Of a DNA stretch of 55,731 nucleotides, positions 41,821 through 52,091 are shown in pieces. The first letter of the stretch is position 1, and every line of letters begins with the position of its first letter. The notes beneath the pieces are model-generated. The model saw only the letters and a program-made list of their open reading frames with translations, ran no database searches and was not told the origin of the DNA. The stretch is taken from NCBI GenBank assembly GCA_009602725.1, contig WELB01000015.1:441821-497551 (forward strand), written 5' to 3'. Origin of the DNA: Spirogloea muscicola. Taxonomy: Eukaryota; Streptophyta; Zygnematophyceae; Spirogloeales; Spirogloeaceae. The position numbers and the translations under genes are program-made.

Positions 41821-42365
41821 TGTAGAGAAGCTCGCCCTACACACGCAGTAAGGTTGAGCTGTCCTTATTGAGTTCGGCTGTAGGGGTTTTAGGGACCAAC
41901 CCATTATACAGGCAAAGCACTAGCACATAGGCGCAGCGGAAGACAGGCCCTGTGGCGCCGCCGTCCGGCGGCAACTCCACCTCCTGGGCGCAGGTCGGCG
42001 CAGGGCCCCGCAGCAAGGTGCGGCGGCGGCTGCGGCGGGCGAGCAGCGCAAAGCTTCTCCTGGGCCTCCCAGGTTCGAACGCCCTCGAGCCTCTGCCCCA
42101 AGGCTCCTCGTGCTTCCCCGTGCCAACCCCCCTCCGGGGGTGTGAGCGGGTCGCCTCATGGTCCGCATGGCGGCGAGCCAAAGATTTTCCCTTAAACGGA
42201 TGGATCCTGGCGAGGGGTATCTCTGGACGGGCGGGGCCCGCACCTGGGCGGGCCACTTGCCCGGCAAGCCAGCCCGCCACCTGGCGGGCCAATTGTCCCA
42301 AATGGCCGGTCACGTTGGCAATGCCAACAGAATCGTGTGGCTAAACAAACGGCTGGATCATTACA
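41821..42365 (-). mobile_element. 3' LTR of E9b, family B
   Basis: 545 bp, TGTAGAGAAGCTCGCCC to GGATCATTACA on the plus strand. To the right lies a reversed polypurine-like tract and a second minus-strand chromodomain, so it is the 3' LTR of a second element of the same family inserted into E9a. Confidence 0.85.
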
Positions 42366-43544
42366 TACTTTCCCACTCTGGTGCTCACGTGCTCGGAAAC
42401 AAAAGAGAACAGTCGACAGATATCAAGATGCCCTACGAAAGCTGCCTTGACCAAGCCTGGGAGGACTATCACCCTTGGCCAGGTATTCCTTGAGAGCATC
42501 TGGACAACAGGCTCCCACGTGTTGTGCTCAGGCCCATACCGGGCCACTGCACCAGATTCTCACGGGTCTTACGCCCTCGGAATCTGTCCCTGTGAGACAA
42601 GATCTCTTCCCCTCGAATTCAAGATCATCCTCGATCAGGTAGCGGAGGTAGGGGCAGTTGGACACGGCATCCGAAAGAAAGGCCCTCAGCTGAGACACAT
42701 GGAAAACTTCATGGACCTTCCAATGCACCGGTGTCTTCAGCTCGTAGGACACCTTGCCCACAAGGCGTACTGCTGCAATTGGTCCAACCCACTTGGGCAG
42801 CAACTTGCGCCAACCACAGCCCGCAAGGATAACTGCTTCGTGCTCAGCAGCACTTGCGCACCAACATCGAAAGACACGTCCTTCCAATGTTGGTCAGGAT
42901 AAGCCTTCGACTCTGGGCAAATTCCAAGAAATGCCGAGCTCATCTCTGAGCCTCCAAAAGGGTCTCTTAGTAAAGGCTACCGCGGCGGGAACTCATTCCG
43001 GCCTCCCCACCCGAAGTGGAGCTCGGGGTTGCTGACCATAGCTGAGGAAGAATGGAGTCTCCTTTGTGGACGCATGATAGGCATTGTTCACAGCATAATC
43101 AGCTGGAGCCAATACTCATCCTAGCCAGTCTGGCTGGGACTGATAAAGCGCCTCAGCATGTCCTCGAGAGCCCGGTTTATTTTCTCTGTTCGGCCATCTG
43201 TTTGCGGATGCAAGGGCTGTGGAAAGGGCCTGCTTCGTGCCAATAAGCTTTGCAAATCTCCTTCCAGAAGTGACCGGTAAAGCGAGGATCGCGGTCCGAG
43301 ACCGGCCTCTCAGGCACCCCATGCAGCTTCAACACCGTGTCCAAAAAATTGCCGGCGAAATTCTTCGCTGATGCCCGCGTAGTCGTGGGAGCAAAATGCA
43401 CCATCTTACTCAGACGATCCACAAAGCCGACAATGGCATCATAGCCGTTCCGCGCTTAGTCAATCGTGTGAAAAAGTCACACTTACATCAGACCAATTCC
43501 GCTTCGGAATTTGCAAGGGCTGAAGAAATCCGGCAGGCTTGCTA
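42366..43544 (-). pseudogene. Ty3 element E9b: integrase and chromodomain
   Basis: Minus strand: 43422-43177 reads MDRLSKMVHFAPTTTRASAK and VPERPVSDRDPRFTGHFWKE. A frame change follows in the DGQTE region; then VSFDVGAQVLLSTKQLSLRA (about 42870), LKTPVHWKVHEVFHVSQLRA, and a damaged chromodomain (EFEGKRSCLTGTDSEG) up to 42370. The right end stops abruptly at 43544 in PAGFLQPLQI-coding sequence, where a plus-strand element begins. Confidence 0.85.
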
Positions 43545-44055
43545 GAGCGCAATTATACTACGGGAGAGCAAGAGCTCTTGGCTGTTGTGCACGCCCGCAT
43601 GTGTGGCGCTGTTATGTTGAAGGAGTTGAATTCACGGACGTCACGGATATTCCCGTTGACCTATTTGCACGTACAACAGCATCTGAGCCGGCGTCAAACT
43701 CGGCGGGCAGGAAGTGAGGCATCCGTTTCCAGTGGTTGTACCACCCTCAAAGAATCAATGTCGAGGATCCGGTGAGCCCCCACATTGCAGATGCTGATCA
43801 GTGGGCTGCCTTGTGCAATTCAAGAGTTCAAGCCGCAGAGGTGCGTCCTATTCGTGGCGTCTCTTGGCAACCCACCTTCTACCTATTTGAGCTGTACGTG
43901 CGTGTATGTGACAAGTTTGGCACAGACCCCTGCTTTGCTGATGCATCCCATGTTCGCATGGTCAAAGACGACAATGGCTTCTATCGGCAAGGAACGCCAT
44001 CGACATCACGACTGCATTGCCTTGCGCGATAGTAACATGCAGGAGTTGCGACGGG
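43545..44055 (+). pseudogene. Ty3 element E10, first part (RNase H, spacer)
   Basis: RNYTTGEQELLAVVHARMCG opens the fragment, followed in a second frame by INVEDPVSPHIADAD and FELYVRVCDKFGTDPCFADA, and ends at MQELRR, the start of the integrase zinc finger. The element is interrupted at 44056 by a family F LTR and resumes at 46073 (YSGHLGVGKTKK). Confidence 0.85.
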
Positions 44056-44503
44056 TGTGGTGCCTGCCGTATAGCGCTAAGTAGGCGTCGAGGTACCACA
44101 CCTGGAACACCCCCTACAGGCCAGGACTCTGCTTGGCTAGCAGCAGCCTGCCCTGCATGACCTCACTATAAGGTAAGCAGACATGCAAAGAATGTGGCAA
44201 AAAAGCATCACCACAACTGAAAGGGCGCCTCCTCGCCTTACTCGCTCCTCTCTCACTTGCGCGTGGTCACCCCCGCCGGAGGATCTCTCACCGCTCCGGA
44301 CCCCTGGCTACCCTAGCCTGAAGCGTTGGCCTGCGCGACACGCGCTGCACCCTCCGAACCGTCGACGACGGTTTCGGCGGCAGCGGTGCTTATTCGTTCT
44401 CCTACAGGGGAGTTGCGGAGAAATGGCCTCTCTCTGCCGTACGATATTGTTAAGGCCCCACCCCCGCGAGGCGGGGGTCAAGGCAGTAGGGACTTAGCGT
44501 CCG

Positions 44504-45131
44504 TGTCATGCCCGGGCGCAGAGCGTCGGCGTAGCGTCGGCTGTAAGTGGTTGGGCGGAACCGACCAGGGCTAACCCTGGTCAGATATCTCAGGTAGGAA
44601 GGTGGTATAGGGAACCTCAGCGGGGGTAACCCATGGGGTTGACTCGCTGGGTAGGGCGCGACTCGTATGGGCGGGCCGGAGAGCCCCGGGGCGGTGAGCA
44701 CTAAGACCCTGTACCTACTGCTTTGACCCCCCCTCGCGGGGTGGGCTCTTAAGAGATCGGATGGCGGAGATAGGCCATCTCTCCGCAAGTCCTTCGGTGG
44801 AGAAGGATCCTATCGCCGCCGCCGCAGCCGCCGTCAGGGCTTTGCAAGGGTTTGGCGCGCCGCGCAGGGTACAGGCTCCAGGCCAGCTGGTCAGGAGGCG
44901 GAAGCGGCGAGAGATCCCCCGGCGGGGGTAACACGCAAGCGAGAGGGAGGCGCGAGGTGTTACAGTTCAGGTGTGGTGACTCTTTGCCACGTTCTTTGCA
45001 GGCCTGCTCCTGGTAGTGAGGTCATGCAAGGCAGGCTACTGCTAGCTAACAAAGCAGAGTCCTGGCCAGTAGGCGGAGCTTCAGGTGTGGCACTTCGACG
45101 CATAGTGAGCGCTATACGGGCAGGCACGACA
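44504..45131 (+). mobile_element. Solo LTR, family F, TSD TCCG
   Basis: 628 bp, TGTCATGCCCGGGCG to GGCAGGCACGACA, with TCCG on both sides (44500-44503 and 45132-45135). The uninterrupted sequence GACTTAGCGTCCGGCGCC exists in the related copy near 52269-52286, which serves as an empty-site comparison. Confidence 0.92.
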
Positions 45132-45213
45132 TCCGGCGCCTCGGGGCTCTCCGGCCCGCCCTTGCGGGTTGCACCCTTCCCAGCGAGTCATTGCACGGCT
45201 TAACCCCGCTGAG

Positions 45214-45951
45214 ACGAAGGGCTCGCCCGTTGAGGAAAGGGGCTGGAGAAAATCAGCCCAAAAAAGAATGAGCAAAGGATGAAAAGGGGCCAGGGAAAGC
45301 ACTAAGAAACACAAGCACAAGAAGACATTAAGCAGCTACGAAGCACTCAGTAACCCCCCGCTAAGCAGCCTCAGGTCAGAGAAACTGGGCTCCTGGAAGC
45401 GGGTCCCCTGGCCAGAGCCAGAGGCAGCAGCGAGGGCTCTTCCGGCACGCAGGTGCAGCGCGCGGCCCATAGACCTCTGCAGCGAGACGGCCAAGCGCAT
45501 GCGGGACACCTGCGCTAGCGACCCGGCTGCATGTAAGTCCACCGGCTCCCCATGGAAGCGGCGGACGATGGCTTGACGTGAGAGCTGGTTGAGCAGCTCG
45601 AGCCACCGAGCGCCCAACGCCCCGTGCGTGTCGATGGCGAGCGGGAAGAACTTGTCTTCCTGCGGGGTTGACCTGCGTATTTGAGCTCCTTGGCCCGAGC
45701 GGCGCAGGCTACCCCATACCCAGCCGTGGTGGCACACTGGGCTGGGTGTGAGCGGTCGTAGGGGTCAGTGGTCACCACGTCAAGGATAAGACGTGGCCCG
45801 CCGGCTGGTGGGGTGGCCACAAGGTCGACGCGACGAGCGTGGAGATCGTCGGCCCGTTGCTGGAGCGGCATGACGGCGGAATTCTCGGCTGCCACCGAGA
45901 AGCCAGTCTCCACAAGGATGCCATGCATCGCATCCCGGAGGCGGTCATGGG
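45214..45951 (-). mobile_element. 5'-truncated LINE, 8-bp TSD
   Basis: Flanked by CCGCTGAG (45206-45213 and 45952-45959). On the minus strand it starts at LRDAMHGILVETGFSVAAEN, runs through ARRVDLVATPPAGGPRLILD and VVTTDPYDRSHPAQC, shifts frame near 45670, and continues with KFFPLAIDTHGALGARWLEL and RAGRALAAASGSGQG to a stop. The 3' untranslated part ends with a GGGCTG...CAGCCC hairpin and AACGGGCGAGCCC. Same family as 47392-47956 and the tails at 9272 and 36366. Confidence 0.93.
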
Positions 45952-46072
45952 CCGCTGAGGGTCCCCCTTCCCCTTGCTACCTCGGTCATCCGACCAGGGT
46001 TAGACCCTGCTCGGTTCCGCCCAACGGCCCTCTAGCCGACGCCACAACGATGCTCTGCGCCCGGGCATGCCA

Positions 46073-46678
46073 CGGCATACAGTGGTCATCTGGGTGTTGG
46101 AAAGACCAAGAAGGCAGTAAGCCGCATGTTCTGATGGCCGGGTTGTTCGGCCCAAGTACACTCCTTTGTGCGGAGTTGTGATGCCAGCGTAGTAAGGCCA
46201 GCCTCCATGAAGCTTGCCGGCTATTTCAAGCATTTGGTGATATCTCAGCCGAATGGGCAGATGTAAACGTCATTTTTTCCACCCACCTGCCTAAGCCGCT
46301 TTTGTTGTCTTTGTTGACCGTCTGAAGGAAATGGTGCATTTTTCTTTTACGACCACCTGGTATCTTGCATAGGAACTAGCTATGAATTTTATGGACCGAG
46401 TATTAGAAGTGCATGGGATTTCCAAACGGGTTGTTTCTGAGAAGTATGCATGCTTGTAGGCACTAAGCAATCCATGTCCACAGCTTGCCAACCCCAAAGT
46501 GACGGTCAAACTGAGACGATGAATCGGGTCTTGGAGGAGATGCTACGGCAGTTTTAGAATTCTAGTAAGAATTACTTGGATGACCACATTGCTCAGGTAG
46601 AGTATGCCGTGAACAAGGCCTGGCATGAGTCCACCAGGAATACACCTTTCCTCCTCAATTACGGTCGGTGTAATGATG
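46073..46678 (+). pseudogene. E10, second part (integrase)
   Basis: Badly decayed integrase: YSGHLGVGKTKKAV, then a TGA, CDASVVRPAS in place of the CxxC, FVDRLKEMVHFSFTTT, then a deletion across the second Asp (VVSEKYACL) and QPQSDGQTETMNRVLEEM with the Glu kept. It is interrupted at 46679 by a solo LTR B within the NYGQHP codons. Confidence 0.82.
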
Positions 46679-47264
46679 CAGCCGTTTGGTTATGCCACAC
46701 GGTGCTGTTAGCGTTACATGACCGTTAGCGGCTTCATAAACAAGTGGCCCGTCCAGATGGCGGGCGGGCGGCTTGCCAGGCAAGTGGGCCCGCCCAGGTG
46801 CGGCAACTCCCGACCGTCCTGGACTAACCTCGCCAGGTTCCATCCTGCCCAGGGGGGACCTTCGGCCCGCCGCAAGGGCAGGCCTTGGGGCGACCCGCTC
46901 ACACCCCTGGAGGGCGCGTGGCACGGAGAGCTGTACGAGCCTTGGGCTGAGACCTGAAATCAGTTCGGACCCGTGAAGCCCAGGAGCAGCCTTGCCGCTG
47001 CTCGCCACCGCAGCCGCCGCCGCAGCTTGCTGCGCGGCTCACTGCGGGGAGTCCGTGGCTGCGCCCGTTGAGGGTAAATGGCCATTTACTGGCTGGCGCC
47101 CAGGAGGTGGAGTCGCCGCCGGATGGTGGCGCCACAGGGCCTGTCTTCAGCTGCGCTATGTGCTAGTGCTTTGCCGTGTATTGGGTTGGTCCCTACACCC
47201 CCTACAGCCGAACTTAACAAGGACGACTCACCCTAACTGCGTGTGTAGGGGCGAGTTCACTACA
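46679..47264 (+). mobile_element. Solo LTR, family B, TSD GTCGG
   Basis: 586 bp, TGTAATGATGCAGCCG to GCGAGTTCACTACA, flanked by GTCGG (46674-46678 and 47265-47269). Removing it rejoins AATTACGGTCGG to CATATGGAGCACC, as expected for the conserved Ty3 integrase sequence. Confidence 0.94.
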
Positions 47265-47391
47265 GTCGGCATATGGAGCACCTTCACAGGTGGGGAGGCC
47301 GGAGCGCATCCCGGCCGCCACAGCCTTTACTGGGGTCCTGGAGCTCAGCGGAGGGCCCGGCACTCCGAAAATTGCCCAGCAGCGGCAAAAG
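47265..47391 (+). pseudogene. E10, third part (integrase C-terminal)
   Basis: Continues with VGRPERIPAATAFTG and an abbreviated LEAQRRARQ region up to QQRQK, where a LINE is inserted. What follows the LINE's second target copy (47969 on) is not the continuation but a new RNase H region, so E10 had already been deleted and joined to E11 before the LINE arrived. Confidence 0.8.
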
Positions 47392-47956
47392 AGAGATGTG
47401 GCACTCCCAATGGGCGCAAGGGCTGTGAGAAGCCAGCCCAAAAGAATCGACAAAGGTTCGAAGGGGCCAGAAAGCTACGAAGGGGCCTGAAGAAGCTATG
47501 TCAGGACGGGGGGAGGATGGACCACTCAGTAGTTACGAGTGAGGAGCCTCAAATCCGACAGACTAGCTGCCGGAAAACAATCCCCCTGACGAATGCGGAA
47601 GGCCGCAGCAAGAGCACGGCCAGCACGCAGATGCAAGGCTTGGGCCATGGACCGCTGAAGGGAGACCGACACTCTCATACGATAGACTTGAGCCCACGAG
47701 CCGGCGACGTTGAAATCGACCGGCTCACCGCGCCTGCGGGACACAGCGTGCCGCGCAAGCCTGGCCAGCTGGTCGAGCCACTGGGACCCGAGAGCCCCGT
47801 GGACCCGAGAGCCCCGTGCACGTCCACAGCCAATGGGGACGAACTCATCTGCAGCCGGGTGGTCGGCGTATTTGGCCGCCTTGCAGCGAGCAGCCTTCGC
47901 CGCAGCATGGCTAACCCGCGAGGCAGAGAGCCCCCGGTTGGGGCGGTCGACCACAT
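47392..47956 (-). mobile_element. 5'-truncated LINE, 12-bp TSD
   Basis: Flanked by CAGCGGCAAAAG (47380-47391 and 47957-47968). Minus-strand coding remnant: SASRVSHAAAKAARCKAAKY, ADHPAADEFVPIGCGRARGS, VSLQRSMAQALHLRAGRALA, ending LRLLTRNY and a stop, in one open frame. A 17-bp tandem duplication (GACCCGAGAGCCCCGTG) lies near 47785-47818. The tail hairpin GGGCTGGCTTCTCACAGCCC is followed by TTGCGCCCATTGGGAGTGCC. Confidence 0.94.
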
Positions 47957-47968
47957 CAGCGGCAAAAG

Positions 47969-48763
47969 GCGTCTTTTGAGTTACGCTTCATCTGGCAGAG
48001 CGTAACTTTACCACGGGAGAGCAAGAGCTCTTGACTGTTGTGCACGCCCTACATGTGTGACGCTGCTATCTTGAGGAGTTGAATTTACGGTCGTCACGGA
48101 TATCTGCCTGTTGACCTATTTTCGCTCACAACAGCATCTGAGCCAGCGTCCAGCTCGGTGGGCAGAAAGTATGGCATCATTCCGTTTCCAATTGGTTGCA
48201 CCGCCCTGGAAGAATCCATGTCTCGCTTCCGGTGAGCAGCCACATTGCAGGGGCTGCAGGCGGCTGCCTTGTGCACTTCAGGACTTCAAGCCGCAGACGT
48301 GCGTCCTGCTCGTAGCGTCGCTCGGCAACCCACCTCCAACCTTTCTGAGCTGTACGTGCGCAGATGTGACGGGTTTGGCACTGACCCATGATTTGCTGCT
48401 GCATCCCATGTACGCATTGTCAAAGATGACAATGGCTTCTATAGGCAAGAGAACGCCATTGTAGTTCCAGACTGCGATGCCTTGCGCACTAGCATCATGC
48501 AGGAGTTGCATCAGCCTACAGTGGTCATCTGGGTTTTGGAAAGACCAAGCAGGCAGTAAGCCGTATGTAATGGTGGCCGGGTCGTTCGGCTCAAAAACAC
48601 TTTTTGTACGGAATTATGCAACGTGCCAGCGTAGTAAGGCCAGCTCTGTGAAGCTTGCCGGCTTACTCGAGCCTTTGGAAATTCCTCAGCAGAATCGAGC
48701 AGATGTCAGTGATGACTTCATCACCCACACCTGCCCAAAACGTGTAAAGGCTTTGATACAATC
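47969..48763 (+). pseudogene. Ty3 element E11: RNase H to integrase fragment
   Basis: Close relative of E10: ARALDCCARP out-of-frame RNase H start, then EFTVVTDICLLTYFRSQQHL, the spacer (LSCTCADVTGLALTHDLLL), zinc-finger remnants (48490-48640) and a last in-frame stretch LLEPLEIPQQNRADVSDDFI with the first catalytic Asp. It is truncated by a family D LTR at 48764. Confidence 0.82.
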
Positions 48764-49587
48764 TGTCACGTTCCCTCCGTTGGAGAGTGCCAACGGTGCC
48801 GGAAACCTTGCATGCTCGTATCGTATCTGCCGTTTGGAAGTCACAGACGGTACTGGTAGCTTTGCTCCCCTGTATGTAGCTAAGTACGGTCCGAGGCCCC
48901 GGGTTTCGTACTGCACGTACTCCGCCCAGGAGGCGCCGCTTCGCGCCTCCTTGGAGCCGCCCGAGGCGCCGCGTCGCGCCTCCTTAGTGCCGCCCAATGC
49001 GTCGCGTCGCGCCTCCTTGGTGTCGCCCAATGTGCGCCGCTTCGCGTCTCCTTGTACCGCCCAAGGGGCGTCGCTTCGTGTCCCCATTGGGCAGGCCCGC
49101 CCCTCCGGGGGAGGACCTTGGGGGCAACCTTCACACCCTCAGGGGAGGGGTGGTAGATTTAACGCTTATTGGTAGTGGGCCGAGGCCAGGCTGACCCGTG
49201 ACGCCAAGAGAGGCACAGCCCTCTGCCTGCTGCCGCAGCCGCCGCCACAGCTCTGCTGCTGCTGCTCGCTGCTACAGCCGCCGCCAAAGCTCTGCTGCTG
49301 CCGCCTGCTGCCCAGCCCGTCGCCGCAGCTCAATGCTGCGGGCCCCGACGGCTCTCCTTAAGTACCTTGGCTGCGCCCTTTGCGGGCACGGCTGGTGATC
49401 CTCGGTCGAGTCGCCGCCTTCTGGCGGTGCCTCAGGGTAAGACTTCCGCTACACTATGTGCGCGTATGTGTGCGCTGTTTGTGCTGGCATTCCACTATGT
49501 CAGGGGCTTGCCTCCAAAACACCCTATGTTTGATACCCACACAGGACGTTCTGACCCCAATTGTGTGATTAGGAATACGAATGTTAC
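48764..49587 (+). mobile_element. LTR, family D
   Basis: 824 bp, TGTCACGTTCCCTCCG to CGAATGTTACA. It has repeated units of about 36-39 bp (GGCGCCGCTTCGCGCCTCCTTGG type, 48930-49060) and shares CGGTGCCTCAGGGTAAGACTTCCGCT with the LTR at 25021-26717. No target duplication found: left flank CAATC, right flank GGTCG. Confidence 0.78.
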
Positions 49588-50837
49588 AGGTCGGGTTACG
49601 ACACCCCAGGGCGGGGCTCCTGCTGCTGTGGTGGAGCGAACGGATGAAACCAAAGCGGATGGAATAGCCTCACGTTCGCACTGATAAACCGCAAAGGTCG
49701 TTCTGTTCTGCTTTGAGCCGTCGGACCTCTTCTAGAAGGTGGCAGGCATCACCGCCTTGTCTTCGTCAGAGATGACCTCCGGCTTACTAGCCCTCGTCAT
49801 GATCGACTTACGGACAGTCACCGACATCAATTCTCTTCTCAATGACTTCCACTTGCTCCGCCTACTTACGGATGACAAAGGCAGAGACGTGGCACGTGGG
49901 CACGGCAGGCCTTCCAGAAGTCAAATATCGTTGCTTGCATTACATTCACAAGACAGTCTTGCAGATGTCGGCCAATCATCCTCTGCTTGACGGCGTTAAA
50001 CAGTGCAGTATTGGCAGGCCTATGCCGACCCGACAGACGTTGACTGCCACTTTACGAAGAATCCACCACGATGCACACATTCGCGACATTCTTACCAGCC
50101 GTTATATGCAGAAAAAGCAGCCGCAATGGTTCCATTACGCTTCCCTTGAGACCTCAATTACCCGCCATGGCGCATCACGTTGGCTGACAAATAGCGAGGG
50201 CTGAATGTCTATACAGAAAATGAAAGAAGTGGCCTCGTCGACTGCAAGTGCGACACCGTAACATAAAGTACGACAACCCCTGTATCAGATGCAAGCGAAT
50301 AGCCAGCCCAGCTGCTGACGAAGCAAATATGGTTGGGAAGCAATAAATGCGCTACGACTGTAACATGGCAATCACCTGCAGATTCAAGCATCAGCGTTGT
50401 CATGCCTGCCCGTTAAGCCATATGGCCGACTTACACCGGGACGGACGGACGGACGCCTGGCGTCCGCCCTGTCAGGGGGGTCGACGCGGCCACGGAGGCC
50501 GAGGCCGCCTGCACGTGCGGGACGGGCGGGGGGGGGGTTGGGTGGACGGAACTGGGCCCTCCTCGGGAGGAGGCCCAGTCCCGTCCGCCCTCGTCGCAAA
50601 CGGCGTCGATTTTTCCTCAACGGCGGTCAAATGCGTCCTAGTCACCACCAAATGTAGCAAACGGCGCCTTCTCCTCCTTAATGGGAGCAAAAGGCGTCCT
50701 AGTCAGCGCCCGGTGTGGCGCCTCCGTGGCACGCGTCCGCGTCCGGCCGCGCAAGGTTGAAAAGCCAGGCGTTCCAAAGACTCCGCAACACGTACTTCTC
50801 CGTCCGTCCATCCGTTCCAGTGTTCATTGGCCCTTAC
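49588..50837. other. Unassigned sequence
   Basis: No LTR or transposase motif recognised. A plus-strand frame (49842-50204) is open for 120 codons but matches nothing I know. 50430-50580 is very GC-rich with GGAC repeats and an inverted repeat CTGGGCC/GGCCCAG with TCCTC/GAGGA (50551-50577). It may be unique host DNA or an old element. Confidence 0.4.
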
Positions 50838-51054
50838 TTTCGCGTCGAGGTGCCACACCTGGAACTCCGCCTACAGGCCAGACTCTGCTTGACTAGCAGC
50901 AGCCTGCCCTGCATGGCCTCACTACCAGGTAAGCAGACAGCAAAAAATGCAAAAAGCGTCACCACACCTCAACCTAGGGCGCGCCGCTGCAGCCGCCAAC
51001 GAGGGTTTGAAGGGTCCGACGCGCGTCGTGCAGGCCAACGATTCAGGCCAGGGT

Positions 51055-52091
51055 TGTAACGTTCCCACTTACTGTGAGCGTTGACCCAGGTGGTTACACT
51101 TACCTGAGTGGCACGCGGCCGACCTGGCCTGGCCAGGCGGTCCCGCAGGGGGGCCTCGGTGGCGCGGTGTCCACCCTGGCGCCCCGCCCCGACCGACCTG
51201 ACCTGGCCAGGCGGTTCCGCAGGGAAGCCTCAGTGGCGCAGTGTCCACCCTGGCGCCCCGCCCTGACCGACCTGGCCTGGCCAGGTGGTCGCGCACTGGG
51301 CCTTGGTGGCGCGGTGTCCACCCTGGCGCCCTGCGCACGGGGCCTCGGTGGCGCGGTGTCCACCCTGGCGCCCCGTGCACGGGGCTGCGGTGTCGCGGTG
51401 TCCACCCTGGCGCCCAGCGCACGGGGACCGCGGTGGCGCGGTGTCCACCCTGGCGCCCCGCGCACGGGGGTCGCGGTGGCGCGGTGTCCACCCCGGAGCC
51501 TTCCCCTCGACAGGCCTGCCCCTCGGGGCGGGCCGCAAGCGGCCCGCCCCGCGGGGTGGGCCATGGAGCGACCCATGGACTTGCATCTACTGACTAGAGG
51601 TTACTGAGAGTCCCCTTGCTGCTGTCTTAGAATTTAGCACTCCGGCTCCATCAGACCTTGTCGATTCCTTTGGGCTGGCCTCTCTGAGCCACCAATCAAT
51701 CTGGCCGCGCTTTCTTCCATGCGCTCCTGGAAGGGGGGGCGGCACCGGGAGCACTAGGAGTTTGGGGGCGGAGACACGGACAGCATTTCGGATCAGTGAA
51801 GCCCCGAGAGCGGCGCAGCCCTGCTGCTGCGCCTGCTGCTGCAGCCCGTCGCCGGCAGGACGCTGCCGGCTCGCTGCAAGGCGTCCGTAGCCGGCCCTTG
51901 GTGGGCTAGCTGCAGGCTGGTGCCCGAGAGGTGGAGACGCCGCCTGACGGCGGCGCCACAGGGCAAGACTTACGCTGCGCGCCGAGGCGCGAGGTGCTTC
52001 AGGGTGTGGTGGTTTGCTCCGGATCCCTGCGTCCGAACCCAATCAGGACTTGACCGCCTAATTGCCTGTGTACAGGGGTCGGGTCACGACA
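51055..52091 (+). mobile_element. Solo LTR, family C, TSD AGGGT
   Basis: 1037 bp, TGTAACGTTCCCACTTACTG to GGGTCACGACA, flanked by AGGGT (51050-51054 and 52092-52096). It contains the longest version of the 41-bp minisatellite (about 51150-51510) and a 139-bp insertion at 51578-51716. Confidence 0.92.
51578..51716 (+). mobile_element. SINE-like 139-bp insertion, TSD CCATG
   Basis: Interrupts LTR C between GCGACCCATG and CGCTCC, with CCATG at 51573-51577 and 51717-51721. Other family C copies read straight through (GCGACCCCATGCGTCCC near 16369-16385). Its 3' part, TTGGGCTGGCCTCTCTGAGCC, resembles the LINE tail hairpin. No tRNA-like box A/B was recognised with confidence. Confidence 0.6.

Larger units (their letters stand above)
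44056..46072 (-). mobile_element. LTR family F, split by LTR F (+) and a LINE
   Basis: Minus-orientation family F in three blocks (44056-44503, 45132-45213, 45952-46072), starting TGTGGTGCCTGCC and ending CCCGGGCATGCCA. It sits in the integrase zinc-finger coding region of E10. Flanks CGGG (44052-44055) and CGGC (46073-46076) fit a 4-bp duplication with one later change. Confidence 0.82.

Noticed and set aside
50551-50577. GC hairpin as a terminator
   Set aside because: Rho-independent terminators are not expected in a eukaryotic nuclear context and no T-run follows.
51069-51607. Six overlapping long frames in solo LTR C
   Set aside because: Same minisatellite artefact; frames are open on both strands at once.
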